Of a DNA stretch of 64,000 bases, positions 55,097-64,000 are shown piece after piece. The position numbers were made by a program, and so were the translations under genes. Source of the stretch: Pinus tabuliformis (taxonomy: Eukaryota; Streptophyta; Pinopsida; Pinales; Pinaceae). The notes below the pieces were generated by a model. It did not search any database. It saw nothing but the letters and a program-made list of their open reading frames with translations, and had not been told where the DNA came from. The first letter of the stretch is position 1; every line of letters begins with the position of its first letter. The stretch lies in the NCBI GenBank assembly GCA_031772625.1, contig CM062810.1, positions 709,889,584 through 709,953,583 on the forward strand, written 5' to 3'.

Positions 55097-56711
55097 TGTT
55101 TGGTCAATTTAATGTCTTAAATTGCTCTACATAAATTATCAATCCGGGTATCGTAAACTGATGAAGTGTGGTGCACCATATGTGCTTAGTTAACCTTTCT
55201 CTTACTTCGTTGTTTTATAGTTTATGTTGTTTTTGGGGTTTTGTTCTTGTTGCTTTTCTAAAGTGTTTAATGCAACTAGTTCAATCGAAATAAAATGCAA
55301 TAATCAAATAATGAGAGAATGACTATGAGACCCAGTATCCTTGCTGCTTCAGCAAAAGGACAAGATGATTCTATCACGTCATTAGTTCATTAAAATGCTA
55401 TGTGCATCACTAATCTACAATCAACTTGAAAGCAATTTATGTACAGCTAATATACATGGTGAAATAAAATGCAAAAATAAAATGACATCTATACAAGGCA
55501 GGGGCCCCCTACCACCTATGAAATCAAATGCTTAAAGGAAAATAAAGACATCAAATAAAGGACTAATGACATCGGCCCAGTATCTCTGCTGCTGATTTAA
55601 AATGAAAATGAAATCTAAGTGACACTACATAAAGGAGACAAATCACACTACTTTAACCTTTTCTTAACCTTTTTGCCTTTCAGCTAGATTTATCATGTGA
55701 GAACAGTTATGAACAAGTCAGCAATGTGAGTCTTAAAGCAAACTAAACCAAGCTGTACTAAGTGATATTTTGGCTCCAATAAAGTTATTTGATTATGGAA
55801 AAAAAACCATCAATAGATGAACAACTTGATATCTAAGAGCAAAAAGTAAAGTGCAAGTTAAAGAAATGATACTAATGAAAATCAAACTACAGAAAAATAA
55901 AGGTCAGCAACATAGACAAGATGATCACACATGCCACTAGTCATGAAATCAAAGCAAAATTAAACACACTTGCATGAATTAAAATTGCATGAATGAAAAA
56001 TCTAATCTACCTTAAATTCTACAAAGCAATATTTACAAAATGAAATATACTCTACCTTACATTCTAATATGCTCCATGACATCTACTTCACATCTCCTTC
56101 CATGTTGAGAACATCAAAGCTTTATTCAATTTCTTCAAAAGTACAAAGTACAACAAAGTCCTCCAAAGCTTTCAAAAGCCATCAAGGAAGAACTACAAAC
56201 TTGAGAACTAGAAACTAAAAATACTAAAAAGGACTAACAAATGAAGGAGAGAGATCTCCTATTTATACAAAAAGATGAGAGCCATCTCATTAATGATAGT
56301 CCATGAATCTCTCCCTCTACCTCTAGAGTCCTAATCAAAATAGGAACTGATAAGACACATGTCTTCTTAGAGTTACAATACAGTTAGGAGATGTGACACA
56401 TTCTTTCCACTCAAATTCGAATTTGGCCTTGGGGTGCCACATAAGGGTCTTCTAGCAGTCTCCTTTCAACCTACACATGTCAACAACCTCAACCCATTTG
56501 TTAGGTATAAGCATATGCACATTATTTTCTAATTTTTAACCACAAATTCACTTAAAAGGCTTAGAAATAATAAATATTGGAAAAACATAAAGGTGGCCCA
56601 ATGATAATGAAAGTGAGATGAATGTGGTGACATAGTAGTGAAATGGAGGTGATATAATGGACATAATAGTGAAAGTGTAATGGAAATGAATGACATTTTC
56701 AAGACTCAACA
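55097..56711 (-). repeat. 5' LTR of the young element
   Basis: 1615 bp, nearly identical to 48859-50467. Its minus-strand TATA box is at 56259-56268. Confidence 0.95.
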
Positions 56712-56716
56712 CAAAC

Positions 56717-57693
56717 ATGGTAAGCAGTGTTGTTGATCACATGCAAGGGATTCAACATCATGCATGTCATTGAGTGCACACATGTAATCCAACCCATTCA
56801 ACACATTCACCAAGGAGAAGACAAGAAGCAAGTCCAACTGGAGTCGAACATGTACTTCGGCAAGTTGATGCGCATGACCACCATCACATACTTGAAGGTC
56901 AACATGGACACTATGTATTAGTTTGTTGCTGGTTCAACCACACCCAAGAAAACCATCCGCATGTTAGTAGACGAGTTGGATGAAGGAGCCGAACCAATGC
57001 ACCGGTTGCAACGGAGGCAAGAGTTTGCTTCAGCAAGATGTCACCATGAGGTGCATGCACACCATCAAGGACGACCGAGATTGGCATCAGCTCACCACCT
57101 TCACCATCACAAGGATGTCAAAGAGTTGGTCTCATCATAGCAAAATGAGTGTCAATGATGTCTTGCAAGGCTTTCTCAAACCATGTTGTCTCACATGAAT
57201 ACATGTGCATTGTAATGTTGAGTCATGTCAAGTGTAAGTCAAGTGTCAATAGTTGGATGTAACAGTCATAGAGTAGGCGAAGAGTGATGAGGGTAGTTGA
57301 ATTGTCACAAAGGAGAATGTCAAGGGTCACCCCACCCTTTGCTATAAATAGTCCCTCATAACACATTGTAAAGGATTTTGGTCAGCTATGCTTCTACTAA
57401 GACTATTTTGAAGAAAGCTTGGACAATATTGTAACATGCCTTGGCTTCTCCACTGCATGGAGCTAGTACATCTCTTTGGAGGAGTAGGTAGATGTGGCTG
57501 TAATGTTCATTTGTTGGGGCTAGCAGGTTTACATGGATGTATTGTATGATTGTGACTTACACTTCTTTATATAATAAGAGCTAGCACATTTTCATGCATA
57601 TGTTGTTATTGTAGTTGGACTGCTTTGGTTGCTTTAATGATATGTGTTGTTTAACTTACGTACTTGTGTATGAATTGATTCACATGCAATTAT
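56717..57693 (+). other. Interior of the 1.9-kb-repeat element, with promoter-like sequence
   Basis: A His/Gln-rich open stretch (56727-57200) has no known domain. Then GCTATAAATAG at 57341-57351 looks like a TATA box. The sequence further down to 57785 ends ACCTTTCAACA, followed by TGGCGATACAAGG (57790-57802), which could be an LTR end plus primer site for the gag that follows. No second copy of this stretch was found. Confidence 0.4.
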
Positions 57694-59194
57694 ATGAATC
57701 TTGTTGTTAATGTGTTGCATATGTTGTTATTGCTTCCATTGTCTGTGTCGACTGTTCTTTCGGGCATCAGACAGACCTTTCAACATTTCTGGCGATACAA
57801 GGAGGGCCTGATGACAAGTTGTGTCCTCTCATCCAATTTTGAACCTTTTCATATCTTTCGTGGAGTCTTGCACTTTTCTTCCCCAAGGTGTTTTTCGAAT
57901 CATGAAGATGTCTCCATCTCAGGGAAGATTTTTGATCTCTTGTCCACTCACATGTATGATGGTGAAGGCGAAGTGGCTTGGCCTGAGCACGCACTTAACT
58001 TTTCTTTCCATGATTCATGAGGAAGATGAGTTTTCTAACGAACATGCCAATTTTTTGCTTGCATACACACTTTATGAATCTCCATTTCGTTGGGGGCTCA
58101 GCCTACCGGTTGACACTGTGCACTCATTTGAGCACTTTTGTGATCTTATTGAAGACACATTCTACCATTTTGATCCAGACCATCTTGACTAGAAATTGTT
58201 ATAGCAACAAAGGGCTCCGCATGCATCCGCTATTGATTTTTGGCAGCACTTCCGTGACTTGCAGTTTCAAGCTCTGGGGAGCTAGATGAAATTTGCTTAT
58301 CTTTGGGACTGGTTCAAGTATTGTCTTAAGAAATATACCCATCCCAAGAGAAAGTTTTATATCAAGCCTCGCTCAACATTCTTCATTGATGGAACTGTGC
58401 AATTTCTTGTGGAAGTGGGAACTACCTCAACTAACTTTCTGCCTTCCTCTTATTCAACAACTCCACCACTGGCCAATGATGTTGAGGATCATGCTCACAC
58501 ACTTGTTCATCCCTCACACCCTCCCAACATCACTTCAATCAATTTTCACGCATATTTGGTTGTGAGTCCTTCGAGTCCTCATATGGATTCTTTTCTACGA
58601 CCTCCATCTTCGCACTCAGGTTTTCCTTCGAATGATGTTGTCTTGTGTTCATCCATTATGAACTTTTTATTTGTTGTGAATGAGGAACAACCCACTGACA
58701 GAGTTGGAGTTTCACAACCAGCATGCACTTTCATTCATGAAGAGTATGAGTGGGAGCTTGAGCATCAAAACTTGGCGAAGGATGACTCCCTTTCGTCCTA
58801 ACCCCCTCCGTTCTTTCCTAACATCGTTGGTGAACTTGCCATCCATGATTTCACATGTGTGTCTTCATCCACAAATGCACCCATTGTTGATCTTTCACAG
58901 GACATACCATATGTTAGCCCATCATCCAAAAAAGGAGAGGACCAATCATTCATTGGAAATCCACTTGATCTTTCATCTGCTTTTTCCAGAAACGTAGGGG
59001 GTGAACATCCTTCCTCCTCATCTACCCCTCTGTGTGATTTATCAAACCATGAGGATGCTGACCAACATCCTGAATTTCCAGATCTTGGTTGTCATGATCT
59101 CTTCACCTCATCATATGATCATGATGTTGATTCACTCATTGTTAATCCATCTAAGCCATTAGTCTACGAAGATCCATCTATCAATGAAGTCTAA
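57694..59194 (+). pseudogene. gag-only remnant on the plus strand
   Basis: The strongest gag-like passage is at about 58030-58360 (FRWGLSLPVDTVHSFEHFCD, then YHFDPDHLD, then KFAYLWDWFKYCLKK), which follows the helix pattern of retrotransposon capsid domains. Downstream, 58286-58801 and 58859-59194 are Ser/Pro/His-rich acidic tails. No knuckle, protease or RT follows up to the right-hand 1.9-kb repeat. It resembles gag-only elements of the TR-GAG kind described from plants. Fossil, with several breaks. Confidence 0.5.
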
Positions 59195-60765
59195 ACCCCA
59201 TAGATCGTCGAGGCGCTTTAGCCCTAGCTAATGGTTATGTGAGGCCCTCCTTGTCCTGAGATTGTTTTCGCTTTCGATCAGGAAATTGTTCAAAAACCCA
59301 AGGCTCCTCATTACTCATCTGTATGCACTCAAGATCAATTTAAGACTTAGATTTTACTTCCTCCACTCAAACTATACGATCCCATTGCTCATGCATTGGA
59401 GGAGTCTTACATTTCAAGCACTTGTGCGTGCCGCAAGTAATCTTTGTTTCTTTCGTTTGCTTGCATGTCACATTCAATAGTGTGGTTATGCTTCAAAGTT
59501 TCACGTAGTGTCACAAAACACCATGATTAGTCCGTGGACTGCTCGTCATGCACATGCACTCACTTATGTCCTGTGGGCACTTTGAATCACGAAGTGTGGT
59601 TGTCTTCATTGTTATATCTTTCTTTGTTGCTATTTCGCACAACTAGGTTGCTCGCGGACCAAGCCTTCACCAACATGGGTCTATCAATACACCGGTGGCT
59701 GCATTGGAAGTATCAATTCACATGATCAAGTCCATGTACCATTAGTGTAGGAGTAGGAGTAGTGTTTTCTTTCAGTCGTTTGCTTGCATGATTGTTTTAT
59801 TACGTGCTTTGGTTGCCTGCTTGTTTGTTTACTTGCTTCGCTTTCATTTTTGCTTCCGCTCTTTCTTTGCTTTGTTGATTGTTAGTTCGTTCTCTTATTT
59901 CGTTCATAGGTTAGTTTTTCATGGAACCAGGTATGACTCTTGAAGCGAGTTGGGTAAAGTACAAGAGAACTTGTACATCTATCACTACTTGGTTATCTGT
60001 CATCTTGCCTCTATATGATGAACTTGTTACTTTTAGTCCATGATACGTCGAAGGAAAATACGTACTATTCGGAGTGAAACTTGTTGTAAACACAATGCTT
60101 GCATGCTAACTAGTGTCACCTTCTCTAGTTGATTGTTTTTGGGTTAACCCTTGTCAGCTCAATCAAGTAGAGTAAGGTAAGGGGGAAAACCTTAACAGGA
60201 ATGTCAGAGATACAATAAACTACTTCTCTACTGGAACAACCTCTTCTGCTCTCAATAAGTCGGGATCCCTCTTCCGCCTTTGAAATGAATAAGTGCTATG
60301 CACAGTGAAAAATGAAAAAATGAAAAGTAAAAAATTCAAAATGAAAAATGAATAAGGCAAAAGAAGAGAAAGGCTTCCTGCGCAGGGAGGTGATGCAAGT
60401 AACTCTGTCGAGGTACTGACTAGGCTCGCTCACAGTGGAACCATGCTTGTGTTCCTATGTGACTCCACTGGGGTACTGTCCAGGCCTACTGGCAGTGGAG
60501 CAACACTAGAGATGAAACTAAGACTCTGACGACTATATTGCTTGTGCACCTATATACCCCTCAACCCCAATTGAAACAACTGTGTTGCCTTGGCTTGGAA
60601 TGTGTGTTAATCGACCAAGGGTTTGGAAGATGCTACATCTTACAATCAAGTTAGTGTGAAACCAAGATGAGCTGAAAACTGAACAATACTTTTGGAGGTG
60701 TTAGACTTTCTTTTCATGAACAAGGTCCATTTAGAGAGTTAGAGTCTTACCAGTGTGTCGCCAAG
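59195..60765. other. No gene; interior tail with a 61-bp duplication and a primer-site-like sequence
   Basis: A 61-bp unit containing GTACTG-C-AGGC repeats at about 60402-60462 and 60463-60513. An A-rich AAAATGAAAAATG tract is at 60308-60356. On the minus strand, 60750-60763 reads TGGCGACACACTGG two bases from the right 1.9-kb repeat, as a minus-oriented primer site would. Confidence 0.4.
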
Positions 60766-62683
60766 TGTTGTACCGGCTACAATCACCCTCCAAAATTTTG
60801 CTTAGCCTGTTTTTGAGCCTCCCTACCAACCTTACACAACACTTTGTCTTGCTTCATCAAGTACTTGAGCTTCAGTGTTCTCCTCGCACAAAGGTAGCTT
60901 GTTAATCATAGTTGATCCATTCCCCTCACAAGCTGCTCACCCAAACTTGGTCCAGCTGTAGGCTGAGCAACTTCCCCTTGAACATTGCACATTTCTAGAG
61001 GGTAACTAGACTTCCCTCTAGGAATTGTGCAATCCTCTCTGACAACCTGATAGGCTCCAGGATTGCACAATCCTGCTAGCCAACCCTCCCAACAGGATTT
61101 ATGCAAATTTTCCTAGCAGTGGGCTGTTCAGCCCAGGATTTGTGCAAATCTAAGCAGCAATCAGCTGCTCTGCCAAGAAATTGCACAAACCTCTTGGTTA
61201 GTCAGCCGATCTTGCAACCAGAAATGCGCATTTCCTTCAAGCAATCAAGCAGTCTATTGCATGTGCAACTGAGTTGACCGGTTCCCTCCAAGACTGAGAA
61301 AAACAGACTTGCATGCAAGGGATTCTTCTCCCAAGGTAGCATCCAAAGGCAACCCTTGTTTCAGGGATCTATGTTTAGCATTTGGAGGTTACATGCAAGG
61401 AGCAATTCCGAAACCTCCCACCAAGTGTCGCTTTCCCTAGATTCGTGACATGCGCGTCACAACCTTGATGTTATCAAAACTCATCAACCGGATGCTGCAG
61501 AGCTCATTCCTCACATCAACCTTGCAGCTCTAACATCCCACTTCACATCTAGGAGTAGTCGGCACATTCAGCTTAGTTGTTTTGGGGTAAGCTCGCTTCC
61601 CATGCCTTGTGCTGTATTTTTGTCGCTTTTTTTGTTTTCACTTGTGGGAGTACTATTTGCTTTATTTCTTTGAACGCTTGCTATCATTTACATGTATTCT
61701 AGCTTGTCCTAGCTCTGTTCCATTTTTTGTTTCTATCTCATTACTGTCGCATGCATGAAAATTTTTAGCACGGATGTTCGCCTAACCAACGAATTGTCTC
61801 ACCCACATGCATGTTGATCTATTTGTTGAATTTTTCATTCATGTTTCGCATGCACTGTCGATCACTTCTCCTATCACTTAGTGTCACCATACATTCATTG
61901 TCTTATTTGTTTTCAGTTGCCCGTCGGCGAGTTGAGCCAACCTCGGCCCAGACTCTGCCTCCACCAAGGTTGCATTGCACAATATGGGGAAGGAAGGTTC
62001 ACCTTCCTCTATAGAAATATGCATTCATGCCCAACTTTAGCCTCCAGGATTGTTTTGTGCATTCTTAGAGGACAGTCGCTGCTTGGCCCAAGAAATTGCG
62101 CAAATCTATCCCTGGGCCAATAGTTCCTCTGAGCTGGAATTGCGCATTGTATAATCCCAATAGTCAGCATCCAAATTGGACTGTGCATTGTGCAGTTCCA
62201 ACAGTCAATCAGTCTCTCAGCATCCTAGATTGTACCTTGTGCAGTCTTGGCAGTCGGTCTCCCGACCTCCCGGCCGAAAATGCGCAACCTTCATGATCAT
62301 TCACCCAGGTATGTTGCAAGTCAGTTCTCATGTTCATTTTGGCTTTCGACTGACACATTGCTTGCAATGAGTGTTTCCATGTCTCCAGGTATTGCAGGTG
62401 TTCATCTGCCTCCCATCAGTACAAGTACAATGGTTTCCAGGAGAGCAGAGACGAAGACAACATTTAGAGAACACTTGGGGATGCAGTCGATAAAGTGTCT
62501 ATGGACTTGCCTAGCCATGAATACATCAAGTTGCTCGTAGACAAGGACTTCAAGATATGACAATGGCAGCAGCAGAACGAGCAACATCATGAACAATAGT
62601 TGAAGACAACATACCAAATGAAATGAATGCAAGAGGAGGGTTGTTGACAGCACGGAAGCGGAACAAGGTTGCAAGCTCAAGCA
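60766..62683. repeat. 1.9-kb direct repeat, copy B
   Basis: Pairs with 46676-48598. It begins TGTTGTACC and ends CTCAAGCA. The same periodic GTGCAAAT/GCACAATC words are at about 61030, 61063, 61098, 61138 and 61179. As with copy A, no recognised gene. Confidence 0.75.
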
Positions 62684-64000
62684 GATATCCCAAAGAACAA
62701 TATATCTCTAAGAAAAATTAACACGAATATATATAATGTGACATCGAAAAAAATGTATGAAAGGATATATCATGTATCAAGGTATGCCAATTTATAACAC
62801 AACAATGCCATATATAATGTAACAATAATATCAATGGCATATAATATATATAACACAATAATAATAAATATGTAAAGATACGCTTCCAATACACCACTAT
62901 ATAACACTGCCAATACACCATCGTATAACACTACCAATATGCATGCACTACTAATATAATGCTCCCACTGTATAACACTACCAATATAATGTTGATGATA
63001 TTTATAATGTACCATAACATTATAATGTTGTGCATTAATACAATCATCAATATATATGACAGTCAAATAATATAAATGCAGTGGTATAATATATATCGTT
63101 GCATTAAAACATGGTGGAATTATATATATTGTGGCACTTGAATAATATAATCCTGCCAACTGTCGTATAATATATGCCACGGTGGTATCAACCTACATAT
63201 GATGCATCGTGTTATTCAAATGTACAAAATTTGATCAACATGTAATCAAAGTGATAACAAACATCCAAATTTCCTTTTTCTTTTGTGTATGAGGTCGATG
63301 TAATGAAATAAGTAATCATATGTCATTTTGTAGTGGCCTAGCATTAGCACATAGGTTCTTCTAGCACACCCTTCTTCCTTATAAAATTTGATTGGCATTG
63401 CTTCAATAACCTTTCGAAACACACAACCAACACCATTTTAGGCGTACACTACACCACATTAATAATGTAAGATATGTTCAATTGGCTTCTTATTCACCCT
63501 CTAGCATTATAACTTATTCAACCTCTAGCATTCCTCTGTCGACCTAGCATGATTTTCATTCCAATGTTCTAACTTGTCATTATTCCTCTAGAATTTCTCT
63601 ACGCTTTGATTACTTACATGACTACTTTGCCTCTCTGTAATTTTTCATCTTTTTCATCCCTGGCACATTATATTTTTTGTGTTACCTTTTCCTGAACAAT
63701 TTTCTTGGATACTCTATTCAAACATGTATTTTTACATATATGAACTCTCCTAGTTACTCAAGTCTCTTTGGTTTGTCATTTTCTACATCTTGTGTTTTAT
63801 CTCTGCAATGATTTTATCCCTATGTTTTATCTCTACTTATACAATAGTAGTAAATGTTCACATGTATTTTCTACTTGCATATCTTCAGCCTGGTTAAATT
63901 CCTTTGGTGCCCATCCGACATCATTTTATTATTGAGAAAATGTAGCAACTTCAATTGTTGCAGCTGCAAGGTTACTAACATGAATATTTTAAACACATTT
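62684..64000. other. AT-rich region without genes
   Basis: From about 62700 to 63190 it is built of loosely repeated TATAACACTACCAATA and TATAATG words. A minus-strand open frame across this is compositional. The remainder shows nothing that I recognise. Confidence 0.5.

Noticed and set aside
62770-63180. 136-residue minus-strand frame rich in Tyr/Ile/Leu
   Set aside because: It arises from repeated TATAACACTACCAATA words and has no domain.

Overview
The window looks like intergenic nuclear DNA of a seed plant with a large, retrotransposon-packed genome. A gymnosperm is my best guess, from the Tat-type element, the gag–pro element without pol and the many old nested insertions, but the sequence alone does not prove it. 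I found no convincing intact host protein gene. The only host-type RNA gene is a decayed tRNA-Gln(CUG) at 23102-23173 (minus strand).

Layout. (1) 1-24453: an old plus-strand LTR-type element with gag, zinc knuckles and aspartic protease but no visible reverse transcriptase. It is bounded by direct repeats at 1-832 (left end cut by the window) and 23573-24453. (2) Inside it, at 5957-22524 on the minus strand, is a complete-length 16.6-kb Tat/Ogre-type Ty3/gypsy element. It has 1054-bp LTRs, a tRNA-Arg-type primer site, a long leader, gag, protease, RT, RNase H and integrase. A second (archaeal-type) RNase H lies downstream of integrase, and between that and the 3' LTR lies an antisense gene with its own TATA box and candidate introns. 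A separate 1.19-kb repeat-rich insertion sits in its RT region. (3) 24454-29139: mostly unannotated AT-rich DNA, a copia-like LTR end with a tRNA-Met primer site near 26895, and a gag-like region carrying a G-patch and a CCHC knuckle. (4) 29145-35094: a Ty3/gypsy chromovirus with 335/334-bp LTRs and target-site duplication, old and broken. (5) 35095-46675: no genes. It holds simple repeats, a cluster of GCGAT/ATCGC words, LTR-like signals and a striking three-tier minisatellite (47-, 24- and about 23-bp units) at 45486-46385. (6) 46676-62683: two 1.9-kb direct repeats (46676-48598 and 60766-62683) around a gag-only remnant. Into this region a very young 7.85-kb LTR element without recognisable genes (48859-56711, minus strand, perfect 5-bp target duplication) has inserted. 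(7) 62684-64000: AT-rich DNA without recognised features.

The LTR comparisons, counted by eye, give a consistent stratigraphy. The young non-coding element shows about 0.5% LTR divergence inside a pair of repeats about 10% diverged. The Tat/Ogre element shows about 2.7% inside an element whose terminal repeats differ by about 4%. The chromovirus is at about 6%.

The most interesting points are the antisense spliced gene in the Tat element, the order integrase then archaeal-type RNase H, a colinear block shared by the 3' untranslated regions of the Tat element and the otherwise different non-coding element, and the hierarchical minisatellite. All retroelement parts are treated as fossils.
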